The notes below the pieces were generated by a model. The model did not search any database and was not told the DNA's origin. It saw only the letters and a list, made by a program, of their open reading frames with translations. Position numbers and translations under genes: made by a program. Shown here in pieces: positions 1 to 11,155 of a stretch of 64,000 bases of DNA. Source of the stretch: Elephas maximus indicus (lineage: Eukaryota > Chordata > Mammalia > Proboscidea > Elephantidae); the NCBI RefSeq assembly GCF_024166365.1, contig NC_064825.1, positions 106,778,480 through 106,842,479 of the forward strand, given 5' to 3'. Position 1 is the first letter of the stretch. Each line of letters starts with the position of its first letter.

Positions 1-1990
1 TTACAGTAGTGTTTGGTAGTTTTCTTTGTATATGTCTTTTACATCCCTGGTTAGATTTATTCCCAAGTGTTTTATTTTTTTAGAGGCTATTATAGATGGC
101 ATTCTTTCCCTGGTTTCCTTTTCATTGTTCTCTTTCTTGGTGTATAGGAATCCAACTGAGTTTTGTATGTTTATCTTGCACCCTGCTATTCTGCTGAATC
201 TTTGTATTTGTTCCAGTAGTTTATTTGTGGATTCTTTCGGTTTTATATATATAGTATCATATCATCTGCAAATAGTGACAGTTTAACTTCTTTATTACCT
301 GTGTGGTTGCACTTTATTTCTGTTTCTTGCATTATTGCTCTAGCTAGGACTTCCAATATAATGTTAAATAGGAGTGGTGATAAAGGGCACTCTTGTCTTG
401 TTCCTGTTTTCAAGGGAAATGTTTTCAGCCAGTCTTCATTACGAGTGATTCTGGCCATTGGTTTTGCACATATGCCCTTTATTATGTTGAGAAATCTCCC
501 TTCTTGCCTATTTTATTGAAGGTTTTTTTCAGGAATAGTTGTCGGACTCTTTCAAATGCCTTTTCTATGTTGATTGAGATGATCATGTGACTCTTTCCTT
601 TCCTTTTATTTATGTGGTGGATTACGTTGGTTGATCTTCTAATGTTGAACCAACCTTGCATACCTGGTATGAGTCCTACCTGGCCATGGTGCATTTTCTT
701 TTGATATGATGCTGAATTCATCTGGCTAGAATTTTGTTGAGAATTTTTGCATCTATATTCCTGAGAGATACTGGTCTCTAATTTTCTTTTCTTTGCAGTG
801 TCTTTGCCTGGTTTTGTATCAGGGTTCTGCTGGCTTCACAGAATGAATTTGGCAGTATTGCTTCCTTTTCTATGTTCTGAAATAGTTTGAGTCATACTGG
901 AGTCAGCTCTTCTCTGAATTTTTGGTAGAATTCTCCAGTGAAGCCATCAGGGCCAGAGTTTTGTTTTTGTTTTTGTTTTTTTTTAACTCCCTTTTATTCA
1001 TTTACTCCCTTTTCAATCTCTTCTCTGGTTAATGGTTTGTACAGATTTTGCAGATTTTCAACATCATTTTGCTTTAGTTTGGGTAGGTTGTGTGTCTCTA
1101 TAAATTCTAAATATGTCTACAAGGTCAAGTTCTGTATCTTTGTTTAGTTTCTTTCTAGATGTTCTGTTCTTTACTGAGAGTGGTATGTTGAAGTCTCCTA
1201 CTATTATTGTGGAACTGTCGATTTCTCTTTTCAGTGCCGTTAGAATTTGTTTTATATATTTTGGAGCTCTGTAATTGGGTGCGTAGATGTTTATTATGTC
1301 TTCATAATGGATCATCCCTTTAAGCATTATATAGCGCCCTTCTTTGTCTTTTATGGTAGATTTTGTTTTAAAGTATATTTTATGTGAGATTATTATTGCC
1401 ATTCCTGCTCTTCTTTGAAGGTTACCAGCTTCATGTATTTTTTTCCCTTTCTTTGATTTTTAATAAATTTACTTCTTTATTTCTAAGTCGTGTCTCTTGT
1501 AGACAGCATATTAATGGATCTTTTTTTTTTTTTTAATCTATTCTGTCACTCTGTGTCTATGGGTGCATTTAGGCCATTTACATTCAGTGTAATTATTGAT
1601 AGGAGTGAGTTTATTGCTGTCATTTTGTAGTGCTTTTTTTTTTTTTTTTCTTTTTCTGGTGCTAACATTTTCTTTGTTCTCTTACTCTCCTCTGCTTAGT
1701 TGCTTTTGTCTGTGGATCTCTTCTTCTTCTTTTGTTTTTGTATATTTTGTTTTTATTGACACTTTATGTTTTTCTTCTTTATTTTGATGAGTAGGTTTGT
1801 TAACTTTTTTTGCGGTTATCTTGAAATTTAACCGTATCTTCCTAGGCTTGAACCAGTCTATTATTACTTCATATCACCTTGCCTTTCTCTCTATTTAGAA
1901 AATTCTAGACCTATATTGTTTATTCCTTCTTTTGTTGTTCTGATGTTGTTGTCATTTACAGATTGCTTGTCTCTGTTTTGCTTAATTTTT
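1..1990 (-). mobile_element. Old L1 LINE, ORF2 5' half plus inter-ORF spacer (runs off window start)
   Basis: Read on the minus strand, this is the 5' half of L1 ORF2 and the spacer before it. The ORF2 start codon aligns at 1621-1623 with that of the L1 at 42454. The endonuclease part (about 1064-1402) keeps IIVGDFNIPLS. The reverse transcriptase part (about 243-720) keeps [15 protein letters not shown] and an intact FADD box ([10 protein letters not shown]). Several frame changes and stops separate these pieces, so it is dead. The 3' end lies outside the window. It abuts an RTE fragment at about 2050. Confidence 0.9.
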
Positions 1991-2050
1991 CAGGTCTTCG
2001 TTGTGGAGGCACAGCATGGTGCATATATGGCTCCATGTTTGCTGGAAGTT

Positions 2051-2483
2051 CCACTTTTCAACACTTTAAAGAGGTCTTTTGTAGAAGATTTGCCTAGAGC
2101 AATGTGTCTTTTGGTTTTATCACTGTCGCTTCCATAAGTGTTGATTATGAAACCAAGTAAAATGAAATCTTTGACAACCTCAACCTTTTCTCAGTTTATC
2201 ATGATGTTGCTCATTAGTCCGTTTGTGAGAGTTTTTGTTCCCTTTATGCTGAGGTGTAATCCATACTGAAGACTGTGGTCTTTGATATTCACCAGTAAGT
2301 GCTTCAAGTACCCTTCACTTTCAATAAGAAATATTGTGTTATCTGCATAGCATAGGTTATTGATTACTGAATCTCCCTTAAATCCCAATGCCCTGTTCTT
2401 CTTCACATAGTCCAGGTTCTCAGATTATTTAGTCACCAAACAGATTGAGTAAGTATGGTGAGGGGATACAACTGTGACACACA
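2051..2483 (-). mobile_element. RTE (BovB-like) LINE fragment, reverse transcriptase C-terminal part
   Basis: The minus-strand reading gives an RTE-type reverse transcriptase block: INNLCYADNTIFLIESEGYL (a YADD-box relic), then a stretch ending SNIMIN. The break at its element-5' side ('acacacagtcttcc' next to 'ttttaagtaaatttatatta') is the same as in the RTE at 21130-21989, so the two are one insertion copied by duplication. The other side is cut off against the L1 at 1-1990. Confidence 0.8.
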
Positions 2484-3844
2484 GTCTTCCAGAGAGGAGG
2501 AGATATTTTAAGTAAATTTATATTAAAGTAAACATGTTAAAATATTTTAAGTAATGTAAAAATATGTAATTCAAAAGACTGGCACACCGATGGTCCAATT
2601 TTAGCCATGTAATCGTGGATGGGGTAGGGAAAGCCTGGGGTAGGGAAAGGCTATGTGGCTGGGGTCAGTTACATGGATAACACACTACTCAACATACTTG
2701 TCATCATAGCACTGACATAGAAGTTAAATCACACAAGAAGAATTTACATATATGTATGTAAAGGAAACCCCTTTCAGGCAGTTTACTGTCATTTAAAAAA
2801 CAAGAAAAACACTATCTACTTGATATTTGAGAGCTATTTCCCAATACCATAGGCACGCAGGAATATTTAATCCTCATTGATCTATCCAACAATCCTGAAA
2901 GGACATGGTTATTTTAAAGATCTGGATAAAGAGATTAAATATCTCATTCAATAACCCACAAGTTGAGGTAAACAGAGACTATAACTGTGTGTGTCTATCA
3001 CCGGGAATATTTCCCTGTATAAAGACAAATAATCCCAACCAATATCTATAAGATTTTCCTTGTGTTCAATACATGTCAAGTGTGTTGTTTCAGTCTGTAC
3101 AACCTGTGGCACAAGGGCTTTCAGAGGACTGTGTCTGAAGTAAAGTATATTAAATATTTCCACACATTTTGGGAACTTCCTCTTTAACGTTTTTATAATG
3201 TAGTTAACATGTGTATTATAATTTTTAAATATCATTGCATAATTATCACTATATAAATGACAAACAGAACTTCAATAACAATTTATATACCTAACACCTT
3301 AAATTTTTTAATTTATTTTTAATTCATGGATATGTATGCGTATGTATATACATTTACATAAATGTATACCTAAATGTGTATGTGTATATATATATATATA
3401 ACTGCATCTATATCAGAGTTTCTCAGTCAACGCTATTGAAATTTTGAGCTGGAAATTTTGTTATTATGGGGAGTTGCCCACTACTTACCAGAATATTTAG
3501 TAGCATCCAAAGCCTCTATTAGGTAGCAATAGTACCCTTCTCCTAGTTGTGACATCCAAATGCCTGAGACATTTACAAATGTTCTTTGGGGAACAAATTT
3601 TCCCCAGCTGATAACGAGGTAGCTGTCTCTTTCTCTCCTTCTATCCTCTTACCCTATCCCTCTATCTCTATCTGTGTGTTCTTGTTGTTGTCGTTAGGTG
3701 TTGTTGAGTCAGTTGTATGAGATAGGTTTTCATTAATTACCTATATTACAAACTTTGGATTTATCTAAGTTATTTAGTATACCGACTTTGTATATTGAAA
3801 ATCTAACAGATGATACTACATAAAACTATTGACTATTCTGATGT
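2484..3844 (+). other. Unit A: OR upstream flank (duplicated segment)
   Basis: No gene. This flank is collinear with 21990-23345 (unit B) and about 49920-51605 (unit C). Shared landmarks are 'ttttaagtaaatttatatta', 'agactggcacac' and a block of repeated 'tatgtat' and (TA)n sequence near 3330-3400. It should hold the 5' noncoding exon and promoter of the following receptor, but I cannot place the first exon by eye. A scrap of SINE/RTE tail lies near 3685-3712. Confidence 0.7.
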
Positions 3845-3854
3845 CTCTATGCAG
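3845..3854 (+). promoter_or_regulatory. Splice acceptor before OR8K3-like A coding exon
   Basis: The pyrimidine-rich 'tctctatgcag' ends at 3854, 23 bases before the ATG. The same acceptor is kept before the other two receptors (AG at 23355-23356 and 51614-51615). OR genes usually have an uninterrupted coding exon preceded by an intron in the 5' UTR, which this fits. No transcript was seen. Confidence 0.6.
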
Positions 3855-3877
3855 AATAGGTTTCCTGACAGGCCAAG

Positions 3878-4825
3878 ATGGACGAACATAATCTAACAGA
3901 CCTGAATGAATTTATTCTGATGGGAATCACAGACCGCCCTGAGCTGCAGGCGCCATTGTTCGGGCTGTTCCTCATCATCTACATGATCGCAGTGATGGGC
4001 AACTTGGGCATCATCATCCTCACCAAGATAGACTCCAAACTACAAACACCCATGTACTTTTTTCTCAGAAACCTTGCTATCACTGATCTTCTTTACTCAA
4101 CAACCGTGGGACCCAAGATGTTAGTAAATTTTATCGTGGATCTAAACAAAATTTCCTATTATTTTTGTGCTACACAGCTAGCTTTTTTTATTTTGTTCAT
4201 AACTGGTGAGCAATTTATTCTGTCAGCAATGTCCTATGACCGCTATGTGGCTATCTGTAAGCCTCTGCTTTACACAGTCATCATGTCACAAAGTGTGTGC
4301 TGGGGGCTGGTGACAATCACCTATCTCTACAGCACATTCGTGTCTCTTCTCATCACTATAAAGATATTTAATTCATCCTTCTGTGGCTACAATGTCATCA
4401 ATCATTTCTACTGTGATGCTATACCCTTTCTCTCTTTGCTCTGCTCAAACACACATGATATCGAATTGATCCTTCTTGTAGTAGCATCTATTGATACTAT
4501 TTCATCCCTGCTGATAGTTCTTGTTTCTTATCTGTTCCTTCTTATAGCTATTCTCAGGATGAACTCAGCTGAGGGCAGGTACAAGGCCTTCTCCACCTGT
4601 GGATCCCACCTGACGGTTTTGGTATTGTTCTATGGTCCGTCAATGTTTATCTACATGCAGCCCACGGCCAGTCACTCCATTGACACTGCTAAATTGGCAT
4701 CGATATTTTACACGCTGGTTATCCCTAAGTTGAATCCGTTGATTTATAGCTTGAGGAACAGAGATGTAAAATATGCCCTACTTAGGATATGTAATAAAAT
4801 AAGCAATATATGTTCTAAATTTTGA
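3878..4825 (+). CDS. OR8K3-like: Olfactory receptor, OR8K3-like (unit A)
   Basis: A 315-residue class A G-protein-coupled receptor in one exon, expected in the ciliary membrane of olfactory neurons, signalling through Golf. Visible marks are an N-glycosylation site NLT at residues 5-7; TM1 with GNLG at 41-44; TPMYFFL at 57-63; the TM3 cysteine C97; MSYDRYVAIC at 118-127 (DRY box); extracellular loop cysteines C169 and C179; KAFSTCGSH at 236-244; and PLIYSLRN at 287-294. Length and start match the family, and a splice acceptor lies 23 bases upstream. From memory it is closest to human OR8K3. It is open throughout. Oddities are lysine 284 where relatives have methionine (VIPKLNPLIY) and glutamine 112 in EQF where its sisters have leucine (ELF). 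Its nearest relative here is the unit B receptor. The ligand is unknown. Confidence 0.93.
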   Translation: MDEHNLTDLNEFILMGITDRPELQAPLFGLFLIIYMIAVMGNLGIIILTKIDSKLQTPMYFFLRNLAITDLLYSTTVGPKMLVNFIVDLNKISYYFCATQLAFFILFITGEQFILSAMSYDRYVAICKPLLYTVIMSQSVCWGLVTITYLYSTFVSLLITIKIFNSSFCGYNVINHFYCDAIPFLSLLCSNTHDIELILLVVASIDTISSLLIVLVSYLFLLIAILRMNSAEGRYKAFSTCGSHLTVLVLFYGPSMFIYMQPTASHSIDTAKLASIFYTLVIPKLNPLIYSLRNRDVKYALLRICNKISNICSKF

Positions 4826-5070
4826 TATACTATAGGGTTCGTATAAATTACATTATGGACTTCAAACCTTGTGTGTGTGTCTCCAATGGGAATAGCAAGT
4901 ACAAATATATTCAAAATATGTTTCTATATTGCCTTCTATGTGTCAATTATTCTTCTAAGTGCTGTAATGCATAGATGAAAAAAAAAGTAATTACCTTGCA
5001 TTTCTTGAAGGGGAGAGATGTATCACAAACATAATTACTTAGTACATTTTATAGTACAGAAGAATGTGTT

Positions 5071-5278
5071 GGAGGCCTGTGGAGCAGTGGTTAAAGTGCT
5101 TGGATGCCAGCAGAAAGGTCAGTGATTATAAAGTACTGGCTACTCCAAGGCAGAAAGATGTGGCAATCTGCTTCCATAAAGCTTTACAACTTTGGAAACC
5201 CTCTGAGGCAGTTCTACTCTGTCCTATAGGGCTGATGCCATGAGTTGGAATCAACTTGATAGCTGTAGGTTTTGTTTT
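5071..5278 (+). repeat. AfroSINE, unit A copy
   Basis: A tRNA-derived SINE with a box-B-like head ('ggagcagtggttaaagtgct'), the middle module 'agaaagatgtggcaatctgc' and the tail 'atgagttggaatcaacttga'. The same SINE occupies the matching place after the other two receptors (24571, 52813), so it inserted before the duplications. Confidence 0.85.
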
Positions 5279-6235
5279 TTTGCAAAATGTGTTGGGAACC
5301 ATGAAATCAGGCAAGGAGTGTGGGTATGCTGAGTGGGAGTGGGAAAAAAGTACAAGGTACAAAACCGGAGTCACAGTGATTCTGGTGTTTTTTCAACTAT
5401 TAGAATAAATTTTACAGGGTCATAATGTGTTTTTGTGTTTGTTTCTGCAAGCCCTTGCCTTCTGTTTTATCCTTCATTGCCTTCTGTGGGGATTATTAGA
5501 TTTGGACCAGTTTGCAAGGAGTCTCTGAGTATGTGATGATTTGAAGTACTCTATAATTTGAATTTCCTCAAGTGCTCCCATTCCAAACCTTGGAGCTCCA
5601 CTCTTTTCTCATCAACACCTTTACTTTCAATTTTAACCTATTACCTCAACATACCTTGTGATTTAGCAATCCACTGGTTCAGTTCTGCATCTGACTTTCT
5701 TTTAATCACCCATGTTGCCAGTATCACAATATATACCAATTAAGATAAATTTATTGAAACTAACCACAGAGTCTCACAGGTTTGGAATTCTTTCCTTGCT
5801 GCTTGGTCTTATTTAATGATTATATGTTTTTTCATGGGTTGTTATATTTTCTTATCTACATAAAAAACTTTTTTTAAAAAAAAACATTTATTATTTTTTT
5901 GTTGTTATTTTCCTGGGTAACAGTATATTCTATGATGAATTAAATTGACTGTCTTTCACTGGTTTAGAATTCCTAAACTTTGGTCAGTATTTACTACACA
6001 GTATATATTCATTGTTTTTGTTCCACCTATTGTGAGAAGAAAAAAATGAGTTAAGCCCATAGTTTGCACCATGCTATAGGTCTAATTCAAATAAGGCCTC
6101 TTATTTGGCTAGGATACAAATATCTTGCCTTGTGGACATAGTAGGTCCATGATACTCCTTAAATTTTTCCATAATTTTTTTTGTTCCTTTTTTTCTTTTT
6201 CTATTAATATTTCCAGGATTTTTTTGAATCTCCTA
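5279..6235 (+). other. Unit A: OR downstream flank
   Basis: No gene. It is collinear with 24773-25046 (unit B, then cut by an RTE) and 53193-54325 (unit C). Shared landmarks are 'aaatcaggcaaggag', 'cttctgttttatccttc' and 'ttgaagtactc'. The homology resumes after the SINE at 6236 and continues to about 6700. Confidence 0.65.
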
Positions 6236-6405
6236 GAGTCTAGACAACCTGGTGACTTGTACTTAAGAGCTCAGCTGCTAACCAAAAGTCATCCATTCAA
6301 ATCTACCAGCTGCTCTTTGGAATCTCTATGGGGCAGTTCTACTCTGCCCTTTAGGATCACTATGAGTTGAAACCAACTCAGTGGAACCTAACAAGAAGAA
6401 AAACA
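6236..6405 (+). repeat. AfroSINE
   Basis: The head 'cttaagagctcagctgctaa' is followed by 'ggggcagttctactctgccc' and a tail ending 'cctaacaagaag', close to the 3' end of the local RTE LINE. It is absent from the collinear flank of unit C (about 54150), so it is a later insertion into unit A. Confidence 0.8.
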
Positions 6406-6744
6406 AGAGTCTAAATTATTTTCTTGGTTCACAATCATGAAATAAAATACCCTGTGTAGTAATGAAATTTAAATAAATTAGTTAATTGGAATATGGGAAA
6501 AAGATGCATGTTATATTGTCATGTAAGCATAAATATTTTTAAAGAATTGAAGCTGTTAGAAGGCTAAGATGGTCATGAGCAATATCAGGTAATAATATTT
6601 CACATTGATTGAGTGCTATATCATAGTCTTTCTTCAGGTTTTGATTGATTTAATAATCACGACAGCTCTATGAGTTAGGTTCTATTAATATTTGTGTGAC
6701 ATATGTTTAAATGTCCCTTGGGTACATACTTATTCCTGATTGTA

Positions 6745-7402
6745 AAGAAAACTAAAATTCTCACAAATAGATAACAAACAACATCATAATTAACGGAGAA
6801 AGGAAAGTCAATGTTTTCATTCTATTTGGATCAGCAATCAACACCCATGGGTCAGCAGTATTGAAATTAAATGTATACATCACTGTGCAAATCCACTGCA
6901 AAAGACCTATTTAAAGTTTTTAAGAGCACAGATATCATTTTGGTAACTAAGGCATGTCACCCAGGCCTTGGTCTTTTCAATCCCTTCATATGCATGAGAA
7001 ATACGGATAATAAAAAAGAGAGAAGAATTGATACATTTGAATTGTGGTCCTGGCAAGTAATATTGGATCTACCATGAACTACCAGAAGAACAAACTCATC
7101 TGTCTTACAAGAAATGTAACCAGAATATGCCTTAGAAGTGAGCATGGCAAGACTGGGCTCACTTACTTTGGACACATAATTAGGAAAGACCAATCACTAG
7201 GAAAGGACATCAGGCTCGGTGTAATGGAGGGTCAGCAAAAATAAAGGAAACCCTCAAAGAAATGGGTTGATACAATAGCTGAACAATGGACTCAAACATA
7301 CCAATGATCATAAAGATGGCACACGACTGGGAAACATTTTGTTCTGTTAAAGATAAAGGCACATTAGTTTAGAGCAAGGTCAATGACAACTAACAACAAT
7401 TA
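6745..7402 (+). mobile_element. RTE (BovB-like) LINE, 3' third
   Basis: Plus-strand RTE 3' end, running from 'cacaaatagataacaaacaa' through the C-terminal region ('aaggcatgtcacccaggcc', 'agaagaattgatacatttga', 'ggacatcaggctcggt') to a tail with 'aactaacaacaa'. Frames are broken. It is truncated at the 5' side, as usual for LINEs. Confidence 0.8.
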
Positions 7403-8372
7403 TTTTCCCTAAAATGCAAGTGCCTCATATTAATTCAACCCTTCACCTCTTGAAAAGATGACTTCCCCCTACCAAGTGCTTTCTTTGACTTCCTCAGTTC
7501 TAGCATTCCACTATGACTTCTCACCATGCATCTCCAACCACAATCACAACTACCCCTTCTATTGGTTACAAAGAAATAAAACTATTTTGACACAAGAAAT
7601 ACACCAATGTGTTACTATCATTAAAAAAAGCACATTCATTAACTCCACCAAGATATTGTCAGGCAACCCAAAAGCTTCAGATGTGCTTGCTTTGCTAATG
7701 CCAGATAAAGGGGAAACCTAATTATGGACCAGCCTACAAAAACTGTTCATAATTCTACCTGTTTTCCTCCTTTTTTACTGTCATGAGAAGCATTTTCTAC
7801 AATGTTTAGGGCAACTTATTCCCTATTCCCTGAAAGTATTCTCAACCATTCAGGCAGCACATATAATCAAGCTCAAAATTGATGTCAAAATATCAAGGGG
7901 TCAATTGCAATATCATTTTCTTTAGATGCTGTGTTGACAGTTTATACCTCTTGCTGAAAGCCAGTCTACTCTCCTTCTTGAGTAACTGATTAGGTCCTCA
8001 CCCCTCTGAGGCACTACATACCCATCTTAATGACCCCAGGACCAGGTATCCAACAACTAGGCACCTATACTCCCTTAGCCCATAGAATTATTAAAAATGC
8101 CAAATATCCAGGAAACTCGAGAAACCTAGCTAACCCAAGTCTCCTTGCCATGCGTAAGCCATCTTCTACAGTTCCCCTCTGATGTTACCTTGTCCGTAGG
8201 TTCAATCTCATGTGTGGTCTGAGTCAAGACGTGCTGTGCCTTTTTGTTTCCAGGAACTGTAACTGCAATGATCTTAGCCACTTTGCCGGGCCTCCCTGAC
8301 TCCTCTATTCTGTGTCACACCTGACTTACAATCCCACAAGTTCTTTGGAACAGCAAACATCTAGTTACTCTT
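7403..8372. other. Unassigned stretch
   Basis: About 970 bases in which I recognise no repeat family and no gene. A short open frame at 7458-7721 (87 codons, serine and isoleucine rich) has no familiar motif and is probably chance. Base composition is less AT-rich towards 8000-8320 than in the neighbours. Confidence 0.4.
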
Positions 8373-8541
8373 TCAGACCACTGGTGGCACAGGGGTTAAG
8401 ATCAGGGCTTCTAACCAAAAGGTTGGCAGTTCGAATCCACCAACCTCTCCTTGGAAATCATATGGGGCAGTTCTATTATGTCCTAGAGGGTTGCTATGAG
8501 TTGGAATAGTCTCGAGGGCAGTGTTTTTTTGTTTTTTTTTA
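8373..8541 (+). repeat. AfroSINE
   Basis: It carries 'ctggtggcacaggggttaag', 'ggttggcagttcgaatccac' and 'ggggcagttctattatgtcc', then the tail 'atgagttggaatagtctcga' and a T-rich end. The tRNA-like head includes a clear B box (ggttcgaatcc type). Confidence 0.88.
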
Positions 8542-9659
8542 AGTTACTCTTTAGGTTTCAGGAAGTTTATGATACAAGGAGTGTATTTTCATTGAAAGAA
8601 TTTATTAAAATAACATGACTGATGTATGATATGTTGAACATTGTTTTAGTCTCTCTGCCATCATCTAGCTATATGGTATAAAAAAGGATTCATAACTTCA
8701 CTTGTCAAGCTGAATGAAAATAAAACCTATGAATATAGTAATCTCAAGGAAGGTATTATGAGAAGACAGCCTAAAGAAGAAGTTAATGTAAAACTCATCA
8801 AGGACTGGTGGATCAGAGAAATATCAAGAAAAATAAAGTTGCTCATTGGTAAAACTAAAAATATGAAATTATTGCAAAATTGATGCTCTAGTTATGAGTC
8901 AGTATCAAAATAATAAGAATTGATGGAAAAATATTTTTTCTGATATAACAATGGCTAAAAGTAATACCAAAACAATACTTTCTAACCTATATAAACCTAA
9001 ATTTATTAGCTTGGCATTCATTTAGCATTATGCAATTTATTGAACTTAATTTGCACAAAATAAGACTCATAATTCAAAGAATTTTCTAAGCTTTTGATCA
9101 TAACAACTACAAATAGAAAATCCCATTACCATCAAAAATTTTTCCATAACCCCATGTAGTTTTCTTTTCCCTTACTCCCAGTAGAAATCAATGAAACTGA
9201 AAACAAAAAACAATGAATAAAAATCAGTGAAATCCCAAGCTGTTTGTTTAGAATCAATATGAACGATAACATTTTAGCTAGGCAGAGAAAGAAATTAAAA
9301 GAAGATGCACAGTTATGAATTTGAGGAATACGTAAGGATACATGGCTATTGATCTTACAGATATTAAAAGTATAATATAGGAATAAGGTTTTGCTACAAA
9401 ATTATACACCATAGATAAAATGGACGAAATCTTTAAAAGACATGAACTACAAAACTAACTCATTTTCAGTAGAGACTCTAATGGGTTTCTTATGTATTAA
9501 AATGACTGAATTCACAATAATAAATGAATATAGAAAAATTAAAAAAAAAAAAAAAGCTTCCAAAATAGGAAACTCTGGACCATAGTCGTGTCATTGAGAA
9601 ATTCTACTGACATTCAAAAAAAAAAAATTCTACATAATATCTCCCAGAGCAGGAGAGGA
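8542..9659. other. Unassigned AT-rich stretch
   Basis: AT-rich DNA with A-runs near 9540-9555 and 9618-9628. No gene is visible. Its 3' part may be the older 5' continuation of the ancient L1 that becomes recognisable from about 9660. Confidence 0.4.
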
Positions 9660-10830
9660 AAAATCACTTCCCAACTCATTTTAGGAGTCTGTCCTTAGCC
9701 AGACACCAAAGTGAGACCAATGCAAAAGGTATTACTAGGAGACCAGAGACCAATATCCAACATGACCATAGACAAAAAAATCCTCAATAAAGTATTAGAA
9801 AAGTTAATTCAAAATACAAAATAAGGGTAATAGAATACTGACTGAAGAAGGTTTATTTTGGAAATGTAAGTTTTTTTAAGGCAAGTTTAACATTTAAAAA
9901 TCAGTAAATGTAATTTGCTATGTCAACAGAATAAAGAAGGAAAAATGCACGACCGTCTCACTGGATGCACAAAAGGATCGACAAAACTGCCTATCCACTC
10001 GTGAAATAAAAGTAAACTCTCAGGAAACTGGGAATACAAGAGATATTCATAAAAAATGATAAAAGTCATGTGTAAAATCCTAAAACTGACATCATACTTA
10101 ATCATGAAAGGATGAAATTCATTACCCCACTGGTGAGGAACAAGGGTAGGATGTTTGTTCTCACCACATCTATATGGCGGTCCCACTCTGGGCAATAAGG
10201 TAAGGAAAATAAATAAAAAGAAACATATTTGAAACAAAGGGAAAAAAAATCATCTATTTGAAAGTGATATAATTGTTTCTGTAAGAAAAGTGTGTAGTTT
10301 ACTAGAACTAATAATTTATTATACCAATGTAAGAATATGCACAATCAGCATTCATAAGCAAATTGTATTCTGCATACTAACAATGGACAATTGGAAGTTT
10401 AAATAAAAGAACAATTAACAATAAAACACAAAACATGAAATATTTAGATATAAATCAAACAAAGTATATACAAGATTGCCATGAGAGAAGCTGCACGACA
10501 CTGATGAAAGAAATTAGTGATAAGTAAATGGGGACATATGTCCTGCTTATGAATTGGAATGCACAATATTTTTAAGATGTGAAAATGATGTAGAGATTCA
10601 ACAAAGTGCTTAACAAATCCCAGTAGAAGAAATAGAAAGCTGATACTAATGTTTATCTGAAGGCAAACGAACTAGAATACCTCAAATATTTGGGGGGAAA
10701 AAAGGAGGAGCAAAGTTGGAAGGCTTAAAGACATACACAATAAATTTCTGGTTTGTCATCATTGGGTAAAACACAGTTATCCTAAGGTAAAATGGAAGCT
10801 AACTATTAAAAACACAAATATTTAACAAAG
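9660..10830 (+). mobile_element. Ancient L1 (L1M-type), reverse transcriptase region of ORF2
   Basis: Heavily decayed, but the L1 order is clear: 'gagaccaatatccaacatga' (the RPISLMN block), 'tcaacagaataaagaaggaa' followed by 'ggatgcacaaaaggatcg' (the DAEKAF block), 'gatgtttgttctcacc' (the GCPLSP block), then the region of the YADD box and 'caatggacaattgg'. No open frame survives. Confidence 0.75.
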
Positions 10831-11067
10831 GTAAAATAGTCACAGAAGTAGAAACATAATCCAAGACTTCAAAAGTGATTGAGTATATTGATATTTTATT
10901 GATTGAGAGTTCAGTTTCGTACATTAATCTTTGCCAAACCTCACGGTATGATGCTTGTGAGGGTCACAGATAATAAAATATTTTATTATCTGTATCAATG
11001 TCTGAAGTTCTTTTTCCTCTATGTGTATTCCATTATGCATTACTAATACACACCAACCAGTAAGGCC

Positions 11068-11155
11068 AAAGATGAAGAAATTGAACATTTTTATCAACTT
11101 CTGCAGTTTGAAATTGATTAAATGTATATTCTAGACACATTGATAACTATTAGAA
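11068..11155 (+). mobile_element. RTE LINE scrap, endonuclease region
   Basis: The stretch 'ttatcaacttctgcagtttg' and the following 'acacattgataactattag' match the endonuclease region that also begins the large RTE at 25047. It is a short remnant trimmed by the L1 that follows. Confidence 0.6.

Noticed and set aside
3685-3715. Additional SINE in units A and B (also 23184-23216)
   Set aside because: Only about 30 bases resemble a SINE or RTE tail. It is too short to call as an element and is mentioned only as a scrap.
8373-8460. tRNA gene
   Set aside because: The A/B-box-like head belongs to an AfroSINE; it recurs many times and has no cloverleaf that can be completed.
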